Positions 1 to 5,633 of a DNA stretch of 5,633 nt are shown here, in pieces. The notes beneath the pieces are model-generated. The model did not search any database. It was not told the DNA's origin and saw only the letters and a list, made by a program, of their open reading frames with translations. Positions within the stretch are counted from its first letter, which is position 1; every line of letters starts with the position of its first letter. Both the position numbers and the translations under genes were made by a program. The DNA comes from Euryarchaeota archaeon UBA33 (lineage in GTDB: Archaea; Thermoplasmatota; E2; DHVEG-1): assembly GCA_002506745.1 (NCBI GenBank), contig DAYE01000042.1, positions 1,712 to 7,344 of the forward strand, in the 5' to 3' direction.

Positions 1-498
1 CCAGAACATTTTCTACAAAGAGCATGCAAGCTAGGAGCTATAGACGCAAAGATAATCTCTCCTGAGCATGTCTATACCGCTGAATGGGTTCGACGAAAAT
101 GTCAGTACGGCTGTGACGGCTATGGTGAACATTTAACGTGTCCTCCGTATTCACCAACACCACAGGAAACACGACGGTTACTTGATGAGTATAAAACCGC
201 TCTTTTGGTTCATTGTCCTTCTCGGGGTATTGAAGTGCTCCAAATCGTCTGTACTCTCGAACGTGAGGCGTTCCTTGCAGGATACTACAAGGCGTTTGGG
301 TTGAGTGCTGGTCCCTGCTCTCTTTGTGAAAGATGCAACGTGCAGAAAACATGTTGTCACACGGAGCAGGCGCGCCCTTCAATGGAAGCCTGTGGCATCG
401 ATGTGTTTCAAACAGCAAGGACTGCGGGATACCCAATCGAGGTCGTCCGAGACCATACTTGTCCTGAAAACTATTATGGATTACTCCTTCTTGAATGA
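1..498 (+). CDS. DUF2284 family predicted metal-binding protein, 5' end cut off by window edge
   Basis: The frame is open from base 1 to a TGA at 496-498, giving 165 residues with the N-terminus missing. It matches the DUF2284 family by cysteine pattern and conserved phrases: a first cluster C34-x3-C38-x8-C47 (ending TCPPYSP), then GPCSLCERC (C106, C109, C112), C118-C119, and the signature ARPSMEACGIDVF (residues 124-136, with C131). The CxxCxxC spacing resembles iron-sulfur ligation, so the family is usually called a predicted metal-binding protein; its reaction is not established. No membrane segment or signal peptide is visible in the part seen. Complete family members are typically not much longer than this, so probably only a few tens of residues are missing. 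The next gene lies 123 bp downstream on the same strand behind its own promoter-like element, so co-transcription is uncertain. Family assignment is confident; function is not. Confidence 0.85.
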   Translation, partial: PEHFLQRACKLGAIDAKIISPEHVYTAEWVRRKCQYGCDGYGEHLTCPPYSPTPQETRRLLDEYKTALLVHCPSRGIEVLQIVCTLEREAFLAGYYKAFGLSAGPCSLCERCNVQKTCCHTEQARPSMEACGIDVFQTARTAGYPIEVVRDHTCPENYYGLLLLE

Positions 499-569
499 AA
501 GAAAATCATTCTCATACTCTCCCGCTCATTAATTGACAAAAAAACCTCATATAGTTATTTTCTGTAAGA

Positions 570-578
570 TTTATATAT
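570..578 (+). promoter_or_regulatory. Candidate archaeal TATA box for the geranylgeranyl reductase gene
   Basis: TTTATATAT lies 43 bases before the reductase start codon. Archaeal transcription usually starts about 25 bases downstream of the TATA box centre, which would put the start near 598-602, just ahead of the ribosome binding site at 605-610. The flanking sequence is A/T-rich, which raises the chance of a fortuitous match, and no convincing BRE was identified. Confidence 0.5.
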
Positions 579-604
579 CATAAGAGCATTAGAAAAAGCG
601 AAAC

Positions 605-610
605 GGAGGA
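605..610 (+). promoter_or_regulatory. Ribosome binding site of the geranylgeranyl reductase gene
   Basis: GGAGGA, a near-perfect Shine-Dalgarno sequence, ends 11 bases before the ATG at 622. It is the only strong site nearby and supports that ATG as the start. The spacing is slightly long but acceptable. Confidence 0.7.
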
Positions 611-621
611 AAATTTTTTCT

Positions 622-1830
622 ATGTTCTATGATGTTGTTATCGTCGGGGCTGGCCCAGCAGGCTCAACCGCTGCTAAAATCCTTTCTGAAAAAGGCATAC
701 GCACCCTTCTTCTCGAAAAAACAACATTTCCACGAGATAAACCCTGTGGTGGTGGACTTCAGATGCGAGTCCTCCACCGATTCAAATACCTTGAGGAAAA
801 TAACCTGATTGATTCATACTCCACCACGTTTCAAATCCATACGTCCACCATGACACACCACATCGACTTTCACCACACCAAACCACTTCAAGCGATGGTC
901 CTACGAAAAAGCTTTGATGCAGGCCTTGTCAATCTTGCGACACGAAGCGGGGCGGTTCTTCAATGCGGAAACACCGTTCAAGACATGACCAACCAAAAAC
1001 ATAACATTCGCCTAATCCTCTCAGATGGAACGACCGTTGAATCACAACTGATTATAGGAGCGGATGGGACCTGGAGCACGATTGCAAAGAAAATTGGCAT
1101 GAAACAGGAATGTAACCATATCGGAATTAGCGTGTATACTGAATATCCGATAGGACAAGAAACCATTCATAAGCTGTATGGACACGAACGAGGAGTCCAT
1201 ATCCATCTTCAACCAAACGGACTTGCGGGGTACGGCTGGGTTTTCCCTAAAAAAGAACACGTGAACATCGGGGTCGTTGAGTTTCGACAAGCTGTGAACC
1301 CTTCTATGGAAAAAAAGAATCTGCAGACGAGCTTTACGTACTATCTCCAGACCTTAAAAAAACAAAAACTTCTTCCAACAAGACTTCCCAAGACAGCGAC
1401 ACATGGGGGAGCGTTCCCGACCTGCCAGATGAAAAGATTAACAGCGGATCGAGTAATGCTCTGCGGTGATGCAGCCGGACTTACAAATCCAATGACCGGT
1501 GAGGGAATTTATTATGCGATGTGCTCCGGTGAGATGGCAGCAGAAATAGCAATCAAAGCCCTCGAAAACAATGCAACAGATGTGCAGTCCCTCCGACGCT
1601 ATCAACGGAGATGGAACCATGAATTCCGTGGGGATTTTACCCTTATGAATCGGTTATCGAAGCGCTGGGGACGAAATGTTGATCGCTTAATCGAGATTGC
1701 ATGCAAAGATAAAAAACTCATCGATGTCATCTGCGAGGCGATCCCAAAACCAGGGGGAGTACAAAAAGATAAATGGAAAATCATCCCCCGCTTCGTTTTC
1801 GCCTATTGTAAAAACCGATTCAAACAATGA
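622..1830 (+). CDS. Geranylgeranyl reductase family FAD-dependent oxidoreductase
   Basis: This complete 402-residue flavoprotein belongs to the geranylgeranyl/digeranylgeranylglycerophospholipid reductase family, which saturates isoprenoid double bonds, for example in archaeal ether lipids. Visible motifs, in order: the N-terminal Rossmann dinucleotide-binding GAGPAG (9-14) with the strand-end acidic residue E32; KPCGGG (40-45), the family's conserved Cys-Gly region; LRKSFD (94-99); the second FAD motif GADGTWS (146-152); GYGWVFPK (203-210), the family's substrate-side aromatic motif; and LCGDAAGLTNPMTGEG (from 280), which contacts the FAD pyrophosphate and ribityl chain. Length is normal for the family, and no transmembrane helix is obvious; relatives act at the membrane surface. 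The ATG at 622 places the Rossmann motif at the expected distance and has an upstream GGAGGA. The exact substrate (archaeal lipid, quinone side chain or another prenyl group) cannot be read from the sequence, since archaea often carry several paralogues. The gene converges on cysC. Confidence 0.88.
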   Translation: MFYDVVIVGAGPAGSTAAKILSEKGIRTLLLEKTTFPRDKPCGGGLQMRVLHRFKYLEENNLIDSYSTTFQIHTSTMTHHIDFHHTKPLQAMVLRKSFDAGLVNLATRSGAVLQCGNTVQDMTNQKHNIRLILSDGTTVESQLIIGADGTWSTIAKKIGMKQECNHIGISVYTEYPIGQETIHKLYGHERGVHIHLQPNGLAGYGWVFPKKEHVNIGVVEFRQAVNPSMEKKNLQTSFTYYLQTLKKQKLLPTRLPKTATHGGAFPTCQMKRLTADRVMLCGDAAGLTNPMTGEGIYYAMCSGEMAAEIAIKALENNATDVQSLRRYQRRWNHEFRGDFTLMNRLSKRWGRNVDRLIEIACKDKKLIDVICEAIPKPGGVQKDKWKIIPRFVFAYCKNRFKQ

Positions 1831-1871
1831 AACAAAGACCAAAAATCGATCCTCAATCCTTTCTGTTCTTT
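1831..1871. terminator. Short convergent intergenic region with T-rich runs on both strands
   Basis: These 41 bases separate the 3' ends of the reductase gene (+) and cysC (-). On the plus strand a pyrimidine-rich stretch ends in T5 at 1869-1873, running into the cysC stop. On the minus strand there is a T5 complementary to A5 at 1841-1845. Archaeal transcription can terminate at such T-runs without a hairpin, and I see no stable stem-loop. Function is inferred from position only. Confidence 0.3.
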
Positions 1872-2408
1872 TTACTCTTTTAGATACCCGATCTCCTCGA
1901 TCTTCTGCAGCACCTTGCCAACACTTTCTTCCACAGATTCGATATCGGTGTCAACGATGAGCTCCGGATGCTCTGGCTCTTCATATGGATCATCAACCCC
2001 GGTGAAATGCTGGATTTTTCCTTCAAGAGCTTTCTTATACATGCCTTTCACATCACGTTTCATGCAGATCTTCACAGGACATCGGACATATACTTCAACG
2101 AAATTATTAATTTGCTTTCGTGCTCTCCTTCGTTGCTTTCTATATGGTGAGACAAAGCTTGCGAGCACCACAACGTTATTGCGGGAAAGCATCTTTGCAA
2201 GGAACGTGGCACGACTTATATTTTCATCCCTGTCTTTTTTTGAAAAACTCAGATCACTGGAAAAGTTCTGGCGGATCAGATCACCATCAAGTTGTTCAAC
2301 AAGGAAGCCTCTTTTTTTTAAAATCACAGCGACCTGATTGGCGATCGTTGTTTTTCCACAACAAGGAAGACCTGTAAACCAGATGGTGAAACCCTGATGT
2401 TTCTTCAT
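1872..2408 (-). CDS. cysC: Adenylylsulfate (APS) kinase
   Basis: This 178-residue enzyme transfers the gamma-phosphate of ATP to the 3'-OH of APS to give PAPS in the cytoplasm, the second step of sulfate activation. Motifs: P-loop GLPCCGKTT (13-21); LDGDLIR (40-46), the family DGD-x-x-R motif; FSKKDRDEN (55-63); the APS-binding loop FVSPYR (85-90); the lid region RDVKGMYKKA (118-127); and the signature FTGVDDPYEEP (135-145). It is a stand-alone kinase of ordinary length with no fused sulfurylase or GTPase domain. The P-loop carries Pro-Cys-Cys where the common form is Ser-Gly-Ala or Ser-Gly-Ser; the Gly, Lys and Thr that bind phosphate are intact. The start at 2408 has an AAAGGA site 9 bases upstream, overlapping the cysN stop codon, and only 13 bp separate the two genes. 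It is the last gene of a cysD-cysN-cysC operon. Confidence 0.95.
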   Translation of the reverse strand: MKKHQGFTIWFTGLPCCGKTTIANQVAVILKKRGFLVEQLDGDLIRQNFSSDLSFSKKDRDENISRATFLAKMLSRNNVVVLASFVSPYRKQRRRARKQINNFVEVYVRCPVKICMKRDVKGMYKKALEGKIQHFTGVDDPYEEPEHPELIVDTDIESVEESVGKVLQKIEEIGYLKE

Positions 2409-2417
2409 AGCACATTT

Positions 2418-2423
2418 TCCTTT
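2418..2423 (-). promoter_or_regulatory. Ribosome binding site of cysC overlapping the cysN stop codon
   Basis: On the minus strand AAAGGA sits 9 bases before the cysC ATG and overlaps the cysN TAA (2422-2424). This supports the 2408 start and suggests coupled translation within the operon. Confidence 0.55.
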
Positions 2424-3717
2424 ATTTTTTCTTTTCAGGGACTTTCGGAGATGGTTCCCGTATCATCCCTGCACCAACCGTCTCATTGGTGGCCTCATCA
2501 ATTAAGATGATGCTTCCTGTTGTACGATTATGCTCATAACTATCAAAGAATAAGGGTTGTGCGGCTCGTATCGTGATCCGCCCGATCTCGTTGAGCGCAA
2601 GGGACGTCACCTCCGATATCCGGTGCAGCGTGTTGATGTCGATTTTGTACTGAATTTCCTTGATGATTCCTTTAATTTCCCTAGTGGTATGACGGATGAT
2701 GTACCTGGTCCCGGGATTCAAAGGTTTCGTGTTCATCCAGCAGACCATACAATCAATATCCTGACTGATGAACGGGGTGTTATGCGGACGAACAAGCATA
2801 TCCCCTCGGCTGATATCAAGATCGTCAGCTAGCTGCATGACGACCGACATCGGAGGGAACGCTTCATCGATTTCTCCTTGCGGGCTTTCAATGGTCTTGA
2901 TTGTCGTTGTAAAACCAGAGGGAAGGACAATGACGCTATCCCCTGGTTTGAATATCCCACTTGCGATTTTCCCGGCGTATCCTCGGTAATCATGGTATTT
3001 GTCTGATCGTGGTCGTATCACATATTGTACTGGGAACCGACAGTCCACAAGGTTTTCATCACTGCCGATATGCACGTCCTCAAGATGATACAGCAGGGTC
3101 GGACCATGGTACCAGTCCATGTTTTTTGACGCGTTCACGACGTTATCACCAAGTAGCGCGCTGATTGGGATAAAGGTGATATCAGGGATTGAAAGCTTTG
3201 AGATAAAATCCTCAATCTCCGTCTTGATCGAGTCGTACACCTCTTGTTTATAGTCGACGAGATCCATCTTGTTAATGCAGATGGCAAAATGCGGGATCTG
3301 AAGAAGCGAGGCGATGAAGATATGTCGATGGGTCTGCTCGGTCACTCCGTTCCGAGCGTCCACGAGGATTAACGCAAGGTTCGCAGTTGACGCACCGGTT
3401 ACCATGTTCCGTGTATACTGGATATGCCCTGGGGTATCAGCGATGATGAATTTTCTGACCGGTGTTGCAAAGTAACGATAGGCGACATCAATGGTGATTC
3501 CTTGTTCACGCTCTGCCCGCAGACCATCAGTCAGCAAAGCTAGATTGAGTTCTTCACCGCGTTGTTGGCTCAATCGCTCCAGGTTCTCCAGTTGGTCTTC
3601 AAAGAGGGTTTTACTATCATACAAAAGACGACCGATAAGGGTGCTTTTCCCATCATCGACACTACCCGCGGTGGTGAAACGGAGCAGGTCCATGTTCAGG
3701 TACGTTTTTTCATCCAT
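2422..3717 (-). CDS. cysN: Sulfate adenylyltransferase subunit 1 (regulatory GTPase)
   Basis: This 431-residue elongation-factor-like GTPase partners with CysD; its GTP hydrolysis drives the unfavourable formation of APS from sulfate and ATP. GTPase motifs: G1 GSVDDGKST (18-26), G2 region EREQGITIDVAY (69-80), G3 DTPGH (94-98) and G4 NKMD (149-152). Two beta-barrel-type domains follow, ending in the CysN-typical LIDEATNETVGAGMI near the C-terminus. It lacks a fused APS kinase, which is encoded separately just downstream. It is shorter than E. coli CysN (about 475 residues), partly from a short N-terminus. The frame is open to 3834, but the ATG at 3717 is preferred: it lies one base after the cysD stop, follows a strong AGGAGGGA, and puts the P-loop at residue 18, whereas the extension would be low-complexity sequence inside cysD. 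After DTPGH the usual E-Q is I-Q, a modest variation. Confidence 0.95.
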   Translation of the reverse strand: MDEKTYLNMDLLRFTTAGSVDDGKSTLIGRLLYDSKTLFEDQLENLERLSQQRGEELNLALLTDGLRAEREQGITIDVAYRYFATPVRKFIIADTPGHIQYTRNMVTGASTANLALILVDARNGVTEQTHRHIFIASLLQIPHFAICINKMDLVDYKQEVYDSIKTEIEDFISKLSIPDITFIPISALLGDNVVNASKNMDWYHGPTLLYHLEDVHIGSDENLVDCRFPVQYVIRPRSDKYHDYRGYAGKIASGIFKPGDSVIVLPSGFTTTIKTIESPQGEIDEAFPPMSVVMQLADDLDISRGDMLVRPHNTPFISQDIDCMVCWMNTKPLNPGTRYIIRHTTREIKGIIKEIQYKIDINTLHRISEVTSLALNEIGRITIRAAQPLFFDSYEHNRTTGSIILIDEATNETVGAGMIREPSPKVPEKKK

Positions 3718-3718
3718 C

Positions 3719-4630
3719 CTAGAAATATCCCTCCTTTTTCCGGTCCTCAAGGGAGTTCTCTGATCGTTTGTCGTCTGCCCGGTTGCCACGTTCTGAGATC
3801 CGATACGCTGCGACCTCTTGAACGATATCCTCAACGGTACGAGCGTCGGAGCGTACTGCTCCGGTACAGGTCATATCACCGACGGTTCGGAATCGAACAG
3901 TCATCGATTTTAATTTCTTTTTTTCTACCTCATCAAGATGCAAGTACTCTGAATATGCGTAAATCACGCCATCCCGGATAATGCAATCACGGGTATGAGA
4001 GAAATAAATCGAAGGGATCTGAATATTCTCCTTGAGGATATACTGCCAGATATCCAACTCTGTCCAGTTGCTCAAGGGAAACACACGAAAATGCTCTCCA
4101 TGATGCTTCCGACCATTATACAGGTCCCACAGCTCTGGGCGTTGGTTCTTTGGGTCCCATTGCCCAAAATCATTCCGATGGGAAAAAAACCGTTCCTTCG
4201 CACGCGCTTTTTCCTCATCCCGGCGACCACCTCCGATGGCTGCATCGAATTTATGCTCATGGATGGCGTCAAGCAGAGTGGTTGACTGCAGATAGTTCCT
4301 AGTTGCGAATTTCCCAGTTTCGTCTTTTACTCGTCCCGTATCAATTGAGTTCTGGACTGATCCAACCAGCAGGCGGACATCAAGGTATTTCACGACCGCG
4401 TCCCTGAACGATAAAACCTCAGGGAAGTTATGCCCGGTATCAATATGTAATAAAGGATAGGGGATTTTCGCAGGAGCAAAGGCTTTCTTGGAGAGATGCC
4501 CAAGGACAATCGAATCTTTTCCACCTGAAAAAAGAAGGACCGGTCGTTCGAATTGTGCTGCGACCTCACGGATGACATAGATGGATTCTGCTTCAAGTTT
4601 TTGGAGATGGTTCAGGTAATAGCGTTTCAT
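3719..4630 (-). CDS. cysD: Sulfate adenylyltransferase subunit 2 (catalytic PP-loop subunit)
   Basis: This 303-residue catalytic subunit of the heterodimeric ATP sulfurylase adenylates sulfate to APS together with CysN. Its length equals that of E. coli CysD (302). Motifs: N-terminal HLQKLEAESIYVIREVAA (from residue 8); PP-loop SGGKDS (35-40); HIDTGHNFPE (62-71); GGGRRDEEKARAKER (133-147); WDPKNQRPELWDLYNG (158-173); FPLSNWTELDIWQY (184-197); TGAVRSDA around 256-263; and the typical C-terminal EDRKKEGYF. The PP-loop reads SGGKDS where the enterobacterial form is SIGKDS. The DTGHNFPE version also differs from the enterobacterial DTGWKF form, placing it in a different CysD clade. The frame extends to 4675, but the ATG at 4630 is preferred: it aligns with the family N-terminus and has AAAGGA 10 bases upstream. 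It is the first gene of the operon. Confidence 0.95.
   Translation of the reverse strand: MKRYYLNHLQKLEAESIYVIREVAAQFERPVLLFSGGKDSIVLGHLSKKAFAPAKIPYPLLHIDTGHNFPEVLSFRDAVVKYLDVRLLVGSVQNSIDTGRVKDETGKFATRNYLQSTTLLDAIHEHKFDAAIGGGRRDEEKARAKERFFSHRNDFGQWDPKNQRPELWDLYNGRKHHGEHFRVFPLSNWTELDIWQYILKENIQIPSIYFSHTRDCIIRDGVIYAYSEYLHLDEVEKKKLKSMTVRFRTVGDMTCTGAVRSDARTVEDIVQEVAAYRISERGNRADDKRSENSLEDRKKEGYF
3728..3735 (-). promoter_or_regulatory. Ribosome binding site that decides the cysN start
   Basis: AGGAGGGA on the minus strand, inside the last codons of cysD, lies 10 bases before the ATG at 3717. It is the strongest Shine-Dalgarno sequence in the operon. It fixes the cysN start there rather than at the in-frame codon at 3834 inside cysD. 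Confidence 0.7.
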
Positions 4631-4640
4631 AGAGGGGATA

Positions 4641-4646
4641 TCCTTT
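4641..4646 (-). promoter_or_regulatory. Ribosome binding site of cysD
   Basis: AAAGGA on the minus strand lies 10 bases before the ATG at 4630. It favours this start over the in-frame upstream start at 4675, which adds 15 residues not seen in the family. Confidence 0.55.
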
Positions 4647-4738
4647 ATACCGCAAACATTCAAAAACCTTACCAATTAAAAAAATTACGAAAAAAATCAT
4701 ATTAAGAACCTGGTTATTCTACCTAGATACTAATCAAA

Positions 4739-4744
4739 AAAGGA
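4739..4744 (+). promoter_or_regulatory. Ribosome binding site of the MutY-like gene
   Basis: AAAGGA ends 6 bases before the ATG at 4751. It directly abuts the in-frame TTG at 4745, which is too close to be served by it, so the ATG is the better start. Confidence 0.55.
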
Positions 4745-4750
4745 TTGTCC

Positions 4751-5584
4751 ATGGCATCTTCAATGAATACGTCAAAAACCATCCCTGTTGAGAACATCAG
4801 ATTGTTTCAAAAAAAAATCTTTTCTTTTTATGAAAAAAATAGGCGAGACCTACCTTGGAGGAAGACAACAGACCCCTATAAGATTCTTCTCTCGGAGCTC
4901 ATGTTACAACAGACGCAAGTAAAACGAGTGGTTCTGTATTATGAGAAATGGATCAAAAAATGGCCAACCATTGACGCTCTCGCTTCAGCATCCTTGCCTG
5001 AGGTGCTACAGATGTGGATGGGCTTGGGGTATAACTCCAGGGCAGTGAATCTTCATAAGACTGTACGGAAAATTGTTGCTCAGTTCGGGTGCGATGTGAT
5101 TGAGGCGATGAAACAGTACAAAGAACTCCCTGGCATTGGGAGGTACACATCCCAGGCGGTGCAGATCTTCTCAACAAACGCTGACCTTGTGACGGTTGAT
5201 ACCAATATCCGAAGGATCTTCATTAGCGAGTTTGCGCTTCCAATCACGATAACAGATATGGAACTCTGGGGCATTGCTGAAACATGTCTCCCTCGAGGGA
5301 AAAGCCGTGACTGGCATAACGCGCTTATGGATTATGGTGCCCTTCATCTGACTGCCCAAAAAACCGGTATCAAGCCAAAAACACAGCAATCTCGATTCGA
5401 AGGTTCCGATCGGCAGGTCCGAGCCAAGATCTTAAGATGTTTACTTCAGAAATCGATGTCGCTATCCGAGATGGAAACGACATTCAAGCTCGAACAGGGG
5501 CGACTCCAGCCTATCCTTAAGAAAATGATTCATGAAAACATCATTGAGAAGAGGAACACTACGTATCAATTGAAGGAAGTATAA
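4751..5584 (+). CDS. MutY-like adenine DNA glycosylase of the HhH-GPD superfamily, lacking the iron-sulfur motif
   Basis: This 277-residue base-excision-repair glycosylase is expected to remove adenine mispaired with 8-oxoguanine or guanine. Motifs: RDLPWR (32-37); SELMLQQTQV (48-57) with the catalytic Glu E49; GLGYNSRAVNLHK (91-103); the helix-hairpin-helix LPGIGRYTSQAV (126-137); VDTNIRRIF (149-157) with the catalytic Asp D150 and N152; and NALMDYGALH (190-199). At this point canonical MutY continues into the C-x6-C-x2-C-x5-C [4Fe-4S] loop. Here no such cysteines exist and the chain runs through a Lys/Gln-rich segment to SRFEGSDRQVRAKIL (214-228). The remaining ~50 residues look like a small helical or winged-helix-like tail, not the MutT-like 8-oxoG recognition domain of full-length MutY (E. 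coli, about 350 residues). It is therefore a short clusterless form. A thymine/G-mismatch specificity cannot be excluded. It is divergent from cysD and has no repair neighbour in view. Confidence 0.88.
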   Translation: MASSMNTSKTIPVENIRLFQKKIFSFYEKNRRDLPWRKTTDPYKILLSELMLQQTQVKRVVLYYEKWIKKWPTIDALASASLPEVLQMWMGLGYNSRAVNLHKTVRKIVAQFGCDVIEAMKQYKELPGIGRYTSQAVQIFSTNADLVTVDTNIRRIFISEFALPITITDMELWGIAETCLPRGKSRDWHNALMDYGALHLTAQKTGIKPKTQQSRFEGSDRQVRAKILRCLLQKSMSLSEMETTFKLEQGRLQPILKKMIHENIIEKRNTTYQLKEV

Positions 5585-5602
5585 TCGGTATCTTATAGAG
5601 AC

Positions 5603-5633
5603 GGGAATTGAAGATTTTCTCCCTATTTTTTTT
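5603..5633 (+). terminator. Possible terminator after the MutY-like gene
   Basis: A T8 run (5626-5633, reaching the window edge) follows the stop codon by about 40 bases. It is preceded by a short GGGA (5603-5606) / TCCC (5620-5623) complement that could form only a weak stem. Archaeal termination needs mainly the T-run, so the site is plausible, but the run is cut by the window edge. Confidence 0.4.

Larger units (their letters stand above)
4631..4750. promoter_or_regulatory. Divergent cysD / mutY-like intergenic region
   Basis: These 120 A/T-rich bases must hold the promoters of both the cysDNC operon (leftward) and the glycosylase gene (rightward). The best TATA-like sequence is CATATTAAG at 4699-4707. 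On the minus strand it reads CTTAATATG and would start transcription near 4675; on the plus strand it would start near 4725. It is weak on both strands, so the exact elements are uncertain. A-runs at 4679-4684 and 4690-4696 flank it. No clear operator palindrome or riboswitch was recognised. Confidence 0.35.

Noticed and set aside
38..436. Minus-strand open frame of 132 codons across the DUF2284 gene
   Set aside because: It is antisense to a clearly conserved family and shows no recognisable motif.
1915..2337. Plus-strand open frame of 140 codons antisense to cysC
   Set aside because: cysC motifs occupy the opposite strand along the full length; the plus-strand translation is Ser/Phe-rich shadow sequence.
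2422..3717. Possible translation elongation factor instead of CysN
   Set aside because: The GTPase motifs are shared, but GSVDDGKST, QYTRNMVTGAS, the C-terminal VGAGMI and the adjacent cysD and cysC identify CysN.
3718..3834. In-frame N-terminal extension of cysN (39 extra residues) overlapping cysD
   Set aside because: The extension lies wholly within cysD, does not resemble CysN, and a strong AGGAGGGA precedes the ATG at 3717, one base after the cysD stop.
3562..3981. Plus-strand open frame of 139 codons spanning the cysD/cysN junction
   Set aside because: It is antisense to two strongly conserved genes and its translation resembles no known family.
1872..4630. Dissimilatory sulfate reduction locus
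   Set aside because: No aprAB, dsrAB or single-chain sat is present, and an APS kinase points to PAPS formation rather than respiration.
4631..4675. In-frame N-terminal extension of cysD by 15 residues
   Set aside because: Family alignment places the start at MKRYYLNHLQ, and AAAGGA is correctly spaced for the ATG at 4630.
4745..4750. TTG start two codons before the ATG of the MutY-like gene
   Set aside because: It directly abuts the AAAGGA site and leaves no spacing, whereas the ATG at 4751 is correctly spaced.
1..5633. CRISPR arrays, insertion sequences, tRNA genes, integrase attachment sites
   Set aside because: Reading both strands showed no regularly spaced repeats, terminal inverted repeats with a transposase, or cloverleaf-like sequence.

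Overview
This 5.6 kb window is densely coding and most likely comes from an archaeon, probably a euryarchaeal or Thermoplasmata-like lineage. That assignment is inferred from three things: a geranylgeranyl-reductase family gene, a DUF2284 metal-binding protein, and an archaeal-type TATA element about 50 bases upstream of the reductase start. No rRNA or tRNA is present to settle the taxonomy, and an uncultured bacterium is not strictly excluded. Base composition looks moderate (mid-40s % GC by eye, not computed), with A/T-rich intergenic stretches and clear GGAGG or AAAGGA ribosome binding sites.

Layout. Positions 1-498 (+) hold the 3' part of a cysteine-rich DUF2284 protein. After a 123-bp gap with a TATA box and ribosome binding site comes a complete FAD-dependent geranylgeranyl-reductase family enzyme (622-1830, +). 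It converges on a three-gene operon on the minus strand, read from right to left: cysD (4630-3719), cysN (3717-2422) and cysC (2408-1872). A 120-bp A/T-rich divergent region separates cysD from a complete MutY-like DNA glycosylase (4751-5584, +). The window ends in a T-run that may be this gene's terminator.

How the genes work together. CysD (PP-loop ATP sulfurylase subunit) and CysN (GTPase subunit) make adenosine 5'-phosphosulfate (APS) from sulfate and ATP, driven by GTP hydrolysis. CysC phosphorylates APS to PAPS. The three genes are tightly packed (1-bp and 13-bp gaps), each with its own Shine-Dalgarno sequence. No PAPS reductase, sulfite reductase, sulfotransferase or sulfate transporter lies within the window, so the fate of PAPS is open. 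The reductase and the glycosylase are functionally unrelated to sulfate activation.

The most notable points are the MutY-like protein, which lacks both the four-cysteine [4Fe-4S] motif and the C-terminal 8-oxoG-recognition domain, and the bacterial-style GTP-driven sulfate-activation operon in an apparently archaeal setting. I see no CRISPR array, transposon, phage gene or clear sign of an undescribed multi-gene system. No gene-free stretch exceeds 300 bases.
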